Below, in pieces: positions 49,634-60,434 of a stretch of 64,000 bases of DNA. This stretch comes from Actinomadura macrotermitis (GTDB lineage Bacteria > Actinomycetota > Actinomycetes > Streptosporangiales > Streptosporangiaceae): NCBI RefSeq assembly GCF_009604375.1, contig NZ_WEGH01000003.1, positions 62,001 through 126,000 on the forward strand, read 5' to 3'. The position numbers and the translations under genes are program-made. Every line of letters starts with the position of its first letter. Position 1 is the first letter of the stretch. Under the pieces are notes generated by a model. It had not been told where the DNA came from and did no database searches. It saw nothing but the letters and a program-made list of their open reading frames with translations.

Positions 49634-50638
49634 TCACTTCTTTCGTTGGATGTGTGCGGCGAAACGGCCCGCGCGGCCGGCCAGGCCCGCGAGCCCGGTG
49701 GGGGCGAGGTACATGACCGCGATGATCAGGACGCCGAAGACGACGTTGGGCGCCGCCTCGTTCAGGCCCTGCGAGAACGTCGGCACGAACATCACGAACG
49801 CCCCGCCCAGCAGCGGCCCGGCCGTCGAGCCGAGCCCCCCGACGACGATGCCGGCGAGCAGCATGATGGACAGGTTGACGGTGAACGAGTCGGGCGACAC
49901 GAACGCGATCACCCAGGTGTTCACCGCGCCCGCGGCCCCGGCGAACATCGCGCTCCACGCGAACGCGAGCGTCTTGTACCGGGCGAGCCGGACGCCCATG
50001 ACCTCGGCCGCGGACTCGTTGTCGCGCAGGGCGTGCAGCGCCCGCCCGACCCGGGACCGCAGCAGCGACCAGGCCACCAGGCCGCAGGCCGCGGCGATGG
50101 CCAGGGCGAGGAGGTACAGCCACTGGTCCCGCGCCAGGCCCGTCCAGGCCGGCGGCTCCGGGTGGGCGAGGGTGAGGCCCATGGATCCGCCGGTGAGCGA
50201 CCCGAACCGCTTCAGCAGCGGCACCAGGAAGATCGCGATGGTCATCGTCACCAGCGCCAGGTACAGGCCGCGCAACCGCAGCGTCGGGACGCCGAGGGCG
50301 AAGCCGAGCACGAACGTCACCGCCATCGCGGCCGGCAGCGTCAGCAGGTACGGGACGTCCCAGCGGTCCATCATGATCGCCGCGGCGTAGGAGCCGAGGG
50401 CGAAGAAGCAGCCGTGCCCGAGCGAGATCTGCCCGGCGTGCCCGACCAGCAGGTTCAGGCCGAGCAGCGCCATCGCGTAGACCAGGACCATCGTCAGCTG
50501 GAACACCCGGAACGGCGCGAGCTGGAACGGGGCGGCGCAGGCCGCCGCGGTGAGCAGGGCCAGGGCGGCCCAGCGCCAGTGGCGGGCGAGGCCGCCGGAG
50601 GCCGGCGAGGACTTCAGGGAAAGGGGCGTGCTGCTCAT
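49634..50638 (-). CDS. Liv-type ABC transporter permease LivM-like
   Basis: A 334-residue inner-membrane permease with about ten TM helices. LivM features: GLNLLVGHAGQISLGHGCFFALG (parts GLNLLVGHAGQ and SLGHGCFFALG), ALRDNESAAEVMG and GGLGSTAGPLLGG. The ATG at 50638 overlaps the stop of the livH-like gene by 4 bases (ATGA). It pairs with the LivH-like protein in the transporter. Frame extensions upstream are overlaps, not real. Confidence 0.92.
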   Translation of the reverse strand: MSSTPLSLKSSPASGGLARHWRWAALALLTAAACAAPFQLAPFRVFQLTMVLVYAMALLGLNLLVGHAGQISLGHGCFFALGSYAAAIMMDRWDVPYLLTLPAAMAVTFVLGFALGVPTLRLRGLYLALVTMTIAIFLVPLLKRFGSLTGGSMGLTLAHPEPPAWTGLARDQWLYLLALAIAAACGLVAWSLLRSRVGRALHALRDNESAAEVMGVRLARYKTLAFAWSAMFAGAAGAVNTWVIAFVSPDSFTVNLSIMLLAGIVVGGLGSTAGPLLGGAFVMFVPTFSQGLNEAAPNVVFGVLIIAVMYLAPTGLAGLAGRAGRFAAHIQRKK

Positions 50639-51516
50639 GCGCGTTCCACCGCCGCGTGTCCGAAGAGTCCCTGCGGCCGGAACAGCAGGACGATGATGAT
50701 CACTGCCAGCGGGACGCCGACCTTCAGATCGGAGCCGATGGCGTGCACGTAGGCGCCGGCGAGCGTCTCGGCGACGCCGACGATCAGCCCGCCCGCGACC
50801 GCGCCGACCGGGCTGTCGAAGCCGCCCAGCGTCGCCGCGGCGAACGCGTAGATCAGGACGCCGCCCATCATGTTGGGCTCCAGGAACAGCACCGGCGCGA
50901 CCAGCACCCCCGACACCGCGCCGACGAGCGCGGCCAGCCCCCAGCCGAGCGCCAGCATCCGGCTCACCCCGATCCCCGACAGCCGCGCCGACTCGGGGTT
51001 GCTCGCGACGGCGCGCATCGCCAGCCCGATCCTGGTGTAGCGGAACAGCAGGTAGAGCAGCCCCATGACCGCGGCCACCACGCCGAGCACGCCGAGCGTG
51101 GAGTAGCCGAGGGCGACGCCGCCGGCGCGCAGCGCGCCGCCCGGGAACGGGCTCGGGAAGTCCTTGATGAGGAACGACCAGATCCACCCGGCCGCCGCGT
51201 TCACCAGCAGGAACAGCCCCAGCGTGACGATCACCAGGGTCAGCTCCGGGGCGCCCTCGACGGGCCGGATGAGCACCCGCTCGATGAGCATGCCGCCCGC
51301 GAACGAGATCGCCAGCGTGAGCGCGAGGGCCGCCCAGAACGGCACCCCGGCGTGCACGAACTGCCAGGCGATGAAGGTCGAGAACATCGCGAGCTCGCCC
51401 TGGGCGAAGTTCACGATGCCGGTGAACCGGTAGATGAGGACGAGGGCCAGCGCGAGGCCGGCGTAGATCGCGCCCGTGCCGAGCCCCTCGATGACCTGCT
51501 GCACGAATCCCGCCAT
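50635..51516 (-). CDS. Liv-type ABC transporter permease LivH-like
   Basis: A 293-residue permease with about eight TM helices and LivH hallmarks: GLGTGAIYAGLALALVLIYR, NFAQGELAMF, AVASNPESARLSGI (the cytoplasmic EAA-like loop) and GGFDSPVGAVAGG. ATG 51516 begins 2 bases after the LivF-like stop. Part of a five-gene importer. Confidence 0.92.
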   Translation of the reverse strand: MAGFVQQVIEGLGTGAIYAGLALALVLIYRFTGIVNFAQGELAMFSTFIAWQFVHAGVPFWAALALTLAISFAGGMLIERVLIRPVEGAPELTLVIVTLGLFLLVNAAAGWIWSFLIKDFPSPFPGGALRAGGVALGYSTLGVLGVVAAVMGLLYLLFRYTRIGLAMRAVASNPESARLSGIGVSRMLALGWGLAALVGAVSGVLVAPVLFLEPNMMGGVLIYAFAAATLGGFDSPVGAVAGGLIVGVAETLAGAYVHAIGSDLKVGVPLAVIIIVLLFRPQGLFGHAAVERA

Positions 51517-51518
51517 GG

Positions 51519-52256
51519 CTAGCCCACCCCGATTCCGAGGTAGGCGCGGGCGGTCTGCTCGTCGTCGCGGATCTCCTGCGCCGAGCCGGACAGCACGATC
51601 CGCCCGGTCTCCAGCACATGCGCCCGGTGCGCGAACTCCAGGGTGAGATGCGCGTTCTGCTCGACCAGGATCACGGTCGTGCGCTCCTCTTCGTTGACGG
51701 TCTTGACGATGTGGAACAGCTCCCGGGTGACCAGCGGGGCCAGGCCGAGGGACGGCTCGTCCAGCAGGATCAGCCGCGGCCGCGACATCAGCGCCCGGCC
51801 GATCGCGACCATCTGCTGCTCGCCGCCGCTGAGGCTCCCGGCGGCCTGCGCGCGCCGCTCCTTCAGGACGGGGAAGTAGCCGTAGACCCGGTCGATGTCG
51901 GCCGCGATCCGGGTGCGGCCGCGGCGGGTGTAGGCGCCCAGCCGCAGGTTCTCCTCGACGGTCAGCGGCGCGAACGTGCCGCGGCCTTCGGGGACGTGCG
52001 CGACGCCCAGCCGGGCGACGGCCTCCGGCCGGCGGCGCGGCAGGTCCGCGCCGGCGAGGCGGAGGACGCCCTCGGTGCGGATCATCCCGCACAGCGCGCG
52101 CAGCAGCGTCGTCTTGCCGGCGCCGTTCGGGCCGAGGATCGCGCAGATCTCCCCTTCGGCGACGCCGAGATCGACGCCGTGCAGCACCCGGCCCGCGCGG
52201 TACCCCGCGTGCAGCCGCGCGACGTTGAGGAAGGTGCCGTCGTCCCGCCCGGTCAT
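51519..52256 (-). CDS. Liv-type ABC transporter ATPase LivF-like
   Basis: A 245-residue ABC ATPase. Walker A GPNGAGKTT (about 42-50), LivF-type RPEAVARLGVAHVPEGRGTF (about 80-99), signature LSGGEQQM, Walker B LILLDEP and switch His in NAHLT. One of two ATPases of the importer; ATG 52256 overlaps the LivG stop (ATGA). Confidence 0.93.
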   Translation of the reverse strand: MTGRDDGTFLNVARLHAGYRAGRVLHGVDLGVAEGEICAILGPNGAGKTTLLRALCGMIRTEGVLRLAGADLPRRRPEAVARLGVAHVPEGRGTFAPLTVEENLRLGAYTRRGRTRIAADIDRVYGYFPVLKERRAQAAGSLSGGEQQMVAIGRALMSRPRLILLDEPSLGLAPLVTRELFHIVKTVNEEERTTVILVEQNAHLTLEFAHRAHVLETGRIVLSGSAQEIRDDEQTARAYLGIGVG

Positions 52257-53011
52257 GCCGCGCTCCCCAGGTACGCGTCCCGGACCGCCTGGTCGTTCTG
52301 CACCTCGGCCGGCGTTCCCTCGGCGATCTTCCGCCCGAACTCCAGGCACACGACCCGGTCGCAGGTCCCCATGACGAACCCCATGTGGTGCTCGACCACG
52401 ATCACCGTCAGGTCCCGCTCGGCGCGCAGTTCCCGCAGCAGCGTCGCGAACTCGCCCACCTCACCGTGGCTGAGCCCGTTGCAGGGCTCGTCCAGCAGCA
52501 GCAGCCGCGGCCGTGCCGCCAGGGCGCGGGCCAGCTCGATGCGCTTGAGCGTCCCGAACGGAAGACCGGTCGCCGGATGCCCGGCGACGTCGGCGAGGTC
52601 GAGCCGGCGCAGCAGCGCGTCGGTCTCGGCGCGGAGCGCGGCCTCCTCGCGGCGCACCGACGGCAGCCGGAGGCCCGCCGACAGGAACCCCGCGCGCGCC
52701 CGGCCGTGCGCGCCGACCAGGACGTTGTCGCGCACCGACATCTGGGGGAACAGCCCCAGGTTCTGGAAGGTCCTGGCGATGCCGAGCGACACGATCGCGT
52801 GGGGCGGCACCGACAGCAGGTCGGTGCCGGCGAACCCGACCGTCCCCGCGTCGGCCCGGTAGCGCCGGGTCAGGCAGTTGAACAGGGTCGTCTTGCCCGC
52901 GCCGTTCGGGCCGATCAGGCCGACCATATGGCCGGGCTGCACGGTGAAGCCGACGCCGGCGAGCGCGGTGATGCCTCCGAAACGTACGGTGAGGCCGGAT
53001 ACTTCTAGCAT
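52253..53011 (-). CDS. Liv-type ABC transporter ATPase LivG-like
   Basis: A 252-residue ABC ATPase. Walker A GPNGAGKTT (about 34-42), GIARTFQNLGLFPQMSV typical of LivG, Walker B LLLLDEP, H loop VVEHHM. The signature region reads LPFGTLKRIELARAL, where the canonical LSxGxQ is replaced by FGTLKR, as in other LivG proteins (S/Y-x-G-x-x-R). It starts 36 bases after the lipase gene. Confidence 0.92.
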   Translation of the reverse strand: MLEVSGLTVRFGGITALAGVGFTVQPGHMVGLIGPNGAGKTTLFNCLTRRYRADAGTVGFAGTDLLSVPPHAIVSLGIARTFQNLGLFPQMSVRDNVLVGAHGRARAGFLSAGLRLPSVRREEAALRAETDALLRRLDLADVAGHPATGLPFGTLKRIELARALAARPRLLLLDEPCNGLSHGEVGEFATLLRELRAERDLTVIVVEHHMGFVMGTCDRVVCLEFGRKIAEGTPAEVQNDQAVRDAYLGSAA

Positions 53012-53047
53012 GGGGGCTCCCAGTGGGACCGCATGGCCGATCTCCCC

Positions 53048-53887
53048 TCAGCCGGTGAACCGGCTGATCCAGGCGGCGAGATCAGCGGTGATCTCGTCGC
53101 TGCCGATCTCGTTGAGCAGGTGGTGCCGCGCACCGGGATAGGTGCGGTAGGTGACGTCGGTCAGCCCCGCCCGCCGGTACCGGCGGACGAGCAGGTCCGA
53201 CAGGGTGAGCCCGGCGTTGAGCGGGTCGCACTCGCCGACCATCACGTAAAGGGCGAGGCGGGACGGGAGCGATACGGGCTCCGCCAGGCGCAGCGCGGCG
53301 GCGTACATGTCCCGCAGGCCGTCGGCGTCGAGCGGGAAGGCGCACAGCGGGTCGGCGACGAACGCGTCGATGAACGCCTCGTCGCGGCTGACCCAGTCGT
53401 AGCGCGTCCGGACCGGCTGGAAGGCGGCGTTGTAGAAGCCGATCCGGTCGGGCTCGCGCTCCAGTCGGTCGAGCAGGCCGTCCAGGGCGGTGGTCCCGGT
53501 CAGCACGACCCCGGTCGGCAGGCCGGCGCGCTCCAGCAGGAGCTGCTGCACGGCGTACGAGCCCATGCTGTGGCCGATCAGGACGAGCGGCAGGCCCGGG
53601 TGCCGGGCGCGCAGGCGCTCGCCGAGCCTGCCGAGGTCGTCGACCAGGAGGTTCCAGCCGTCCTCGCCGAGGTGGCCGGGGCCCTCCTTCATCGACCGGC
53701 CGTGGCCGCGATGGTCGTTCGCGTAGACGGCGAAGCCGTGCCGGACGAGCGACCGCGCGAACCCGGAGTACAGGCCGCCGTGCTCGCCCATGCCGTGGGA
53801 GAGCTGGACGACGCCGCACGGCTCGCCCGGCGGCCGCCATTCGTGCACGTGGAGCCGCAGGCCGTCGGCTCCGGCGAAGGTGAACAT
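53048..53887 (-). CDS. Alpha/beta hydrolase, monoacylglycerol-lipase-like
   Basis: A 279-residue α/β hydrolase of the Hydrolase_4/monoglyceride lipase type. HGMGEHGGLY (oxyanion HGxxEH, about 31-40), AYANDHRGHGRS, nucleophile Ser in GHSMGS (about 111), Asp in GECDPLN and His in ARHHLLNE. It should release fatty acid and glycerol from monoacylglycerols. It has no signal peptide, so it acts inside the cell. It lies 3 bases after glpD and before livG, so its glycerol product would feed GlpK and GlpD. Confidence 0.9.
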   Translation of the reverse strand: MFTFAGADGLRLHVHEWRPPGEPCGVVQLSHGMGEHGGLYSGFARSLVRHGFAVYANDHRGHGRSMKEGPGHLGEDGWNLLVDDLGRLGERLRARHPGLPLVLIGHSMGSYAVQQLLLERAGLPTGVVLTGTTALDGLLDRLEREPDRIGFYNAAFQPVRTRYDWVSRDEAFIDAFVADPLCAFPLDADGLRDMYAAALRLAEPVSLPSRLALYVMVGECDPLNAGLTLSDLLVRRYRRAGLTDVTYRTYPGARHHLLNEIGSDEITADLAAWISRFTG

Positions 53888-53890
53888 GGG

Positions 53891-55426
53891 TCAGCGCCTC
53901 TTCAGCAGGTCGGCGACGCGGGAGCGGATCTCGGGGGTGTCCAGGCCGCGGAGCGTGAGCGTGGTGCGGCGGCGCAGGACGTCGTCGGGGGTCTCGGCCC
54001 ATTCGTGGTCGCGGGCGTAGACGACCTGCGCCCAGATGTCGGGGCCGTCGCGGTGGACGGGGGCGCCGAGCCCGGGGTCGCGGCGGATGAGGTCGGCGAT
54101 GTCGAACGCCAGGGTGCCGTAGTGCGTCGCCAGGTGGGCGGCGATGGCCGGGTCCATGGGCTCGCCGGTGGAACGGTCCGCCACCAGGCGGCGGGCGACG
54201 GCGGTGGGCAGCGCGATGCCGGGCAGCGGCATCGCGCGCAGCACGCCGGTCCCGGCGCCGAGCCGGTCCAGGACGACCTTGCCGATGTGCCGGTAGGTGG
54301 TCCATTTGCCGCCGGCGATGGAGAGCATGCCGCCGCGGCCCTCGGTGATGACCGTCTCGCGCCGGGCGGTCGTCACCTCGCCGGGGCCGCCGGGCAGGAC
54401 GCGCAGGCCGGCGAACGCGCAGGTGACGTCGGCGCGGTCCAGCCCGCCCAGGGCGTGGCCCGCCTCGCCGAGGATCCGCGCGATGTCCTCCTCGGTCGCC
54501 CGGACGTCGGCGGGTTCGCCGTCGTAGGGGTCGTCGGTGGTGCCGAGCAGGAGGTGGTCCTCCCAGGGGATCGCGAACGAGACGCGGTACTTGTCGACGG
54601 GGATGGTGACGGCGGCCCGCCACGGTTCGTGCCGCTTGAGCACGACATGCGCGCCTTTGGACAGCCGGACGGTCGGTGCCGCCGCCGGGTCCTCCAGCGC
54701 ACGGACCCGGTCGACCCACGGGCCGGTGGCGTTCAGGACCAGCCGGGCCGACACCTCGAACCCGGTACCGTCCAGCCGGTCCCGCAGCGCCGCGCCGGCC
54801 ACCCGCCCCGCCGAGGTGAGCAGCGCCTCGACGGCGGCGTGGTTGAGCACGACGGCCCCGGCGGAGACCGCGGCACGGACCGTCATGATGGCGACACGGC
54901 TGTCGTTCATCTGGTGGTCGGTGTAGACGGCCGCGGCGCGCAGCCCCGCGGTCTTCAGCGCGGGCACCTGCTGGACGGCGTGGTTGCGGCCGACGATCCG
55001 GCCGGCTCCGTCACCGAACGCCGACAGGGCCGAGTACAGCAGGACGCCCGCGCCGAGCTTGGCGGCGCCGTGCGGGCCGTCCTGGTAGATCGGGATGAGG
55101 AACCTGCGCGGATTGACCAGATGCGGCGCGACGTCGTCGGCGAGGCTCCGGCGCTCGCGGTGGTTCTCCGAGACGAGCCGGACGTTGCCGGTCTGCAGGT
55201 AGCGGAACCCGCCGTGGACCAGCTTGGTGGACGCGCTGGACGTCGCGCCCGCGAAGTCCCCGGCGTCGACGAGCGCGACCCGCAGGCCCGCCTGCGCCGC
55301 CGTCCACGCCGCCGCGATCCCCACGATCCCGCCCCCGATGACCAGGAGATCGAAGGACCCGCGCCGCAACTCCTCCCGTATCTCCTCCCGCGTGGTGCCG
55401 GCGGGCGCCGTTGTTCTTCCCAGCAT
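53891..55426 (-). CDS. glpD: Glycerol-3-phosphate dehydrogenase
   Basis: A 511-residue FAD-dependent GlpD, oxidising glycerol-3-phosphate to dihydroxyacetone phosphate at the membrane with quinone as acceptor. FAD motif GGGIVGIAAAW (about 26-36), DFAGATSSASTKLVHGG (about 53-69), GLRVLPG and the C-terminal domain beginning near 380. ATG 55426 is 3 bases after the glpK stop. Second gene of the operon. Confidence 0.94.
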   Translation of the reverse strand: MLGRTTAPAGTTREEIREELRRGSFDLLVIGGGIVGIAAAWTAAQAGLRVALVDAGDFAGATSSASTKLVHGGFRYLQTGNVRLVSENHRERRSLADDVAPHLVNPRRFLIPIYQDGPHGAAKLGAGVLLYSALSAFGDGAGRIVGRNHAVQQVPALKTAGLRAAAVYTDHQMNDSRVAIMTVRAAVSAGAVVLNHAAVEALLTSAGRVAGAALRDRLDGTGFEVSARLVLNATGPWVDRVRALEDPAAAPTVRLSKGAHVVLKRHEPWRAAVTIPVDKYRVSFAIPWEDHLLLGTTDDPYDGEPADVRATEEDIARILGEAGHALGGLDRADVTCAFAGLRVLPGGPGEVTTARRETVITEGRGGMLSIAGGKWTTYRHIGKVVLDRLGAGTGVLRAMPLPGIALPTAVARRLVADRSTGEPMDPAIAAHLATHYGTLAFDIADLIRRDPGLGAPVHRDGPDIWAQVVYARDHEWAETPDDVLRRRTTLTLRGLDTPEIRSRVADLLKRR

Positions 55427-55429
55427 CGG

Positions 55430-56944
55430 TCAGATCCCCTCGATGACGTCGTCCTCGTCGAGCCAGCCCTTGGCCAGCTCGACGGCCTTGCGGTACTTGC
55501 GGTACTGGCGGGCACCGAGCCCCGTGCCGGGTTCGGGCGTCCAGGCGGCGCCGTGCCGCCGGCCCGCGCGCAGGGCGTCCAGGTCGGGCCACACGCCGGC
55601 GGCCAGACCGGCCGCGTAGGCCGCGCCGAGGCAGGTGGTCTCGGTCATCTCCGGCCGCGCGATCCGCACGCCCAGCACATCGGCGAGCATCTGCATGAGC
55701 AGGTCGTTGGCGGTCATCCCGCCGTCCACGCGCAGTGATTCCAGGCGGAGCCCGGAGTCGAGCGCCATCGCGTCCATGACCTCGCGGGTCTGGTACGCCG
55801 TCGCCTCCAGGACCGCGCGGGCCAGATGCCCGTGCCTGGCGAAACCGGTCAGCCCGGCCAGGATGCCGCGCGCGTCCGGGCTCCAGTGCGGGGCGAACAG
55901 CCCGGAGAACGCCGGCACCAGGTACAGCCCGCCGTTGTCGGGCACCGAGCGCGCGAGGGTCTCGATCTCCGCGGCGCCGCCGATGACGCCCAGCCCGTCG
56001 CGCAGCCACCGGGTCAGGGATCCGGTGTTCGCGATCGAGCCTTCGAGCGCGTACACGGCGGGCTCGCCGCCGAGCCGGAAGCCGACGGTCGTCAGCAGCC
56101 CGTGCGCGGAGGGCACCGGCTCGCGGCCGGTGTTGAGCATCAGGAACGCGCCCGTCCCGTACGTCGACTTCGCCTCCCCGGCGGAGAAGCAGGCCTGCCC
56201 GAACAGCGCGGCCTGCTGGTCGCCGAGCGCGGCGGTGATCGGCACGCCCTCCAGCACGCCGCAGGCACGCCCGTAGACCTCGGCCGACGAGCGGATCTCC
56301 GGCAGCATCGCCCGGGGAACGCCCATCGCGGACAGGGCGCCCTCATCCCAGTCCAGGGTCCGCAGGTTCATCAGCAGCGTGCGGGAGGCGTTGGTGACGT
56401 CGGTGACGTGGACGGCGCCGCCGGTCAGGTTCCAGATGATCCAGGTGTCCAGCGTGCCGAACAGGAGCTCCCCGCGCTCGGCGCGCTCCCGGGCCCCGGG
56501 CACGTGGTCGAGCAGCCACCGGATCTTCGGCCCGGAGAAGTACGAGGCGAGCGGAAGCCCGGTGTCCCGCGCGAACCTGTCCCGCCCCGGCCCGGCCGCC
56601 AGCTCCGCGCACAGCGGCTCGGTGCGGGTGTCCTGCCAGACCAGCGCGTTGTGCACCGGTCGTCCCGTCGCGGGGTCCCACACGACCGTGGTCTCCCGCT
56701 GGTTGGCGATTCCGACGGCCGCCAGGTCCGCGGCGTCCACGCCCGCGTTCCGCAGGCCTCCGGCGACGACCTCCTGCACCCGCGCCCAGATCTCGACGGC
56801 ATCGTGCTCCACCCAGCCCGGTCGCGGAAGCAGCTGCCGGTGCTCTCGCTGGTGGCTTCCGAGCACCGTGCCGGCCGCGTCGAAGACCATGCACCGGGTC
56901 GACGTCGTCCCCTGGTCGATGGCCGCGACAAGGCGCTGCGACAT
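55430..56944 (-). CDS. glpK: Glycerol kinase
   Basis: A 504-residue FGGY-family kinase phosphorylating glycerol. DQGTTSTRCMVFD (phosphate-1 loop, about 11-23), NQRETTVVWD, WQDTRT, STYGTGAFLMLNTG and the C-terminal DGGMTANDLLMQ. Substrate residues (Arg in NQRET, Asp in the DEG/SPD-like loop) match glycerol kinases. ATG 56944 with AAGGGGG upstream. First gene of the nine-gene minus-strand operon running to 46,801. Confidence 0.95.
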   Translation of the reverse strand: MSQRLVAAIDQGTTSTRCMVFDAAGTVLGSHQREHRQLLPRPGWVEHDAVEIWARVQEVVAGGLRNAGVDAADLAAVGIANQRETTVVWDPATGRPVHNALVWQDTRTEPLCAELAAGPGRDRFARDTGLPLASYFSGPKIRWLLDHVPGARERAERGELLFGTLDTWIIWNLTGGAVHVTDVTNASRTLLMNLRTLDWDEGALSAMGVPRAMLPEIRSSAEVYGRACGVLEGVPITAALGDQQAALFGQACFSAGEAKSTYGTGAFLMLNTGREPVPSAHGLLTTVGFRLGGEPAVYALEGSIANTGSLTRWLRDGLGVIGGAAEIETLARSVPDNGGLYLVPAFSGLFAPHWSPDARGILAGLTGFARHGHLARAVLEATAYQTREVMDAMALDSGLRLESLRVDGGMTANDLLMQMLADVLGVRIARPEMTETTCLGAAYAAGLAAGVWPDLDALRAGRRHGAAWTPEPGTGLGARQYRKYRKAVELAKGWLDEDDVIEGI

Positions 56945-57175
56945 GCGCGCTTCCCCCTTACTGGATCGGCCTTTCGGGACCGCAAACAGTAAGGAGCCTT
57001 CAGAAGGCGAACTACGACACCTCTGATAACGCCCGTGTGAACGTTGTCATCGGGAGATAACGCACCGAACCGGAACGTCTTTACCGTGGCCGGGCGATCC
57101 ATCCCCCACCCCGGGGCCCCGCACCGCCGGCCGTGCCGAGCCGCCGACCTGCGGCGGGGCCTCGTGAGGAGCACC
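56945..57175. promoter_or_regulatory. Divergent promoter region glpK/cutinase
   Basis: A 231-base gap. It holds an imperfect inverted repeat TGATAACG/CGTTGTCA (57024-57031 and 57042-57049) and two direct copies of GATAACGC (57025-57032, 57056-57063). These are candidate binding sites for one regulator of both transcripts. No promoter hexamers could be fixed. Confidence 0.4.
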
Positions 57176-58087
57176 ATGAGAATCGATCTCCGTCGTTCCC
57201 TGGCCGCCGCACCCGCCCTGTTCGCCCTCACCCTCGGCGCCGCCGTCCCCGCCGCCGCCACCACCGCCGCGGCCCCCGCGGGCTCCGTCCGCGCGGCGGT
57301 CACCGAGTACCGGCGCGGCCCGGCCCCCACGCAGGAGGGCATCCGCGCCGCACGCGGGCCGTTCACCTACTCCGCGGTCAAGATCACCGCGTCCCAGGCC
57401 GCCGGCGCGTTCGGCGGCGGCACCATCTACTACCCTGACGACACCACCCAGGGCACCTACGGCGGCATCGCCGTCTCTCCCGGCTACACCGGCCCCGAGA
57501 GCTCCATCGCCTGGCTCGGCCCGCGCCTGGCGTCCCAGGGCTTCATCGTCGTCACCATCGCGACCACGTCCCTCTACGACCAGCCCACCTCACGCGGCCG
57601 GCAGCTTCTCGCCGCGCTCGACTACCTGACGGCCAAGTCGCCCGCCGAGGTACGCCGGCGCCTCGACGCCGGCCGCCTCGCCGTGTCCGGCCACTCGATG
57701 GGCGGCGGCGGTGCCCTGTACGCCGCCTGGTCGCGCCCCGGCCTCAAGGCCGCCGTGCCGCTCGCCCCGTACAACACCATCAAGGACTGGTCCGGCATCA
57801 CCGTCCCGACCCTCGTCCAGGCCGGCACCCGCGACACCGTCACCCCGGTCGCGACCTACGCCGAGCCGATCTACCAGAGCCTCACCGGCGCCCGTGAGCG
57901 CGCCTACGCCGAGGTCTCCGACGCCACCCACCTCACCTTCACCGCCGAGGACCAGCTGATCGGCTCCCTCGAGGTCGCCTGGATGAAGCGGTTCCTCGAC
58001 GGCGACACCCGCTACGACCAGTTCCTCTGCCCCGCTCCGGCCGACCCCCGGCTCACCGAGTACCGCGACTCCTGCCCCACCTCCTGA
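57176..58087 (+). CDS. Secreted cutinase / polyester (PET) hydrolase family enzyme
   Basis: A 303-residue α/β hydrolase matching Thermobifida-type cutinases along its length. Signal peptide (about 1-38), YRRGPAPT start of the mature domain, FGGGTIYYP, SPGYTG (oxyanion Tyr104), nucleophile Ser174 in SGHSMGGGG, Asp220 in GTRDTVTPVA, His252 in SDATHLTF and a C-terminal disulfide pair Cys285/Cys300. The aromatic clamp position, Trp in characterised PET hydrolases (PLTPWH), is Tyr199 here (PLAPYN). GAGGAG precedes the ATG. It should hydrolyse cutin-like or synthetic polyesters and triglycerides. Confidence 0.92.
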   Translation: MRIDLRRSLAAAPALFALTLGAAVPAAATTAAAPAGSVRAAVTEYRRGPAPTQEGIRAARGPFTYSAVKITASQAAGAFGGGTIYYPDDTTQGTYGGIAVSPGYTGPESSIAWLGPRLASQGFIVVTIATTSLYDQPTSRGRQLLAALDYLTAKSPAEVRRRLDAGRLAVSGHSMGGGGALYAAWSRPGLKAAVPLAPYNTIKDWSGITVPTLVQAGTRDTVTPVATYAEPIYQSLTGARERAYAEVSDATHLTFTAEDQLIGSLEVAWMKRFLDGDTRYDQFLCPAPADPRLTEYRDSCPTS

Positions 58088-58099
58088 GCCCCCGGCCGG

Positions 58100-59710
<1,611 letters not shown>

Positions 59711-59780
59711 GGGGTGTTCCTTCCGGGCGGGCGGGGCGCGAGAGGCCGCCGGGCCCGGGAGGCCGCGGGTCCGGTCGGGG

Positions 59781-60383
59781 TTACAGCAGGGACAGCAGGT
59801 CGTCCAGGCCGGCCTTGATCTCCGCGACGCTGCGGCCCTGGTGGCGGCGCTGGAAGACCACCAGGCTCGGGGTGAGCGGGGCCAGCAGCGCCTCGGCGAG
59901 GTAGTGCACGTCGCGCCCGGGCCGCAGCTCGGCCAGGAGCGTGACCACGTGCAGGCGCCGGACGGCGTGGTGGCCGTTGCCGTAGCGCTGCTCGGGCGTG
60001 GTGTTCTCGGTGATGAGCAGCAGCTCGGGCTGCTCCTCGACCCGGTCGACCAGCGCGTGCAGGAAGGCGCGCAGCCGGTCGGCGGGGCCGGCGCCGGGGC
60101 CGAGCGGCGGCGGCCCGAGCATGAACGCCTCCTGGAAGCACCGCTCGCCGTCGTCCAGCAGGGACAGCAGCAGCCCGGCGCGGTCGCCGAAGCGGCGGTA
60201 GACCGTGCCGACGCCCACCTGCGCGGCCTGCGCGACCTCGGCCAGCGAGAACCCCTCGGGGCCGGACTCGGCCAGCACGCGGGCCGCCACCTGGAGGATC
60301 TTGCGCCGGTTGCGCACCGCGTCGGCGCGCTCGGCGGGGTCCTGGCCGACCACCGGCAGCGCGCCGCCCGATCGGGTCGTCAT
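59781..60383 (-). CDS. TetR family transcriptional regulator
   Basis: A 200-residue TetR protein. N-terminal HTH RRKILQVAARVLAESGPEGFSLAEVA (parts RRKILQVAARVLAE and GFSLAEVAQAAQVGVGTVYRRF; about 26-72), then a helical ligand domain with FLHALVDRVEEQPELLLI. GAGGAGG lies 4 bases before the ATG. It is 51 bases after the lipocalin-like gene in a unit wrbA-lipocalin-tetR-ABC. It is the best candidate for binding the twin palindromes at the wrbA promoter. Confidence 0.92.
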   Translation of the reverse strand: MTTRSGGALPVVGQDPAERADAVRNRRKILQVAARVLAESGPEGFSLAEVAQAAQVGVGTVYRRFGDRAGLLLSLLDDGERCFQEAFMLGPPPLGPGAGPADRLRAFLHALVDRVEEQPELLLITENTTPEQRYGNGHHAVRRLHVVTLLAELRPGRDVHYLAEALLAPLTPSLVVFQRRHQGRSVAEIKAGLDDLLSLL

Positions 60384-60434
60384 CGTGCCTCCTCGGCGTC
60401 CGCCCGCCCCGCAGTCTAACGGGGGCGCCGGCCC

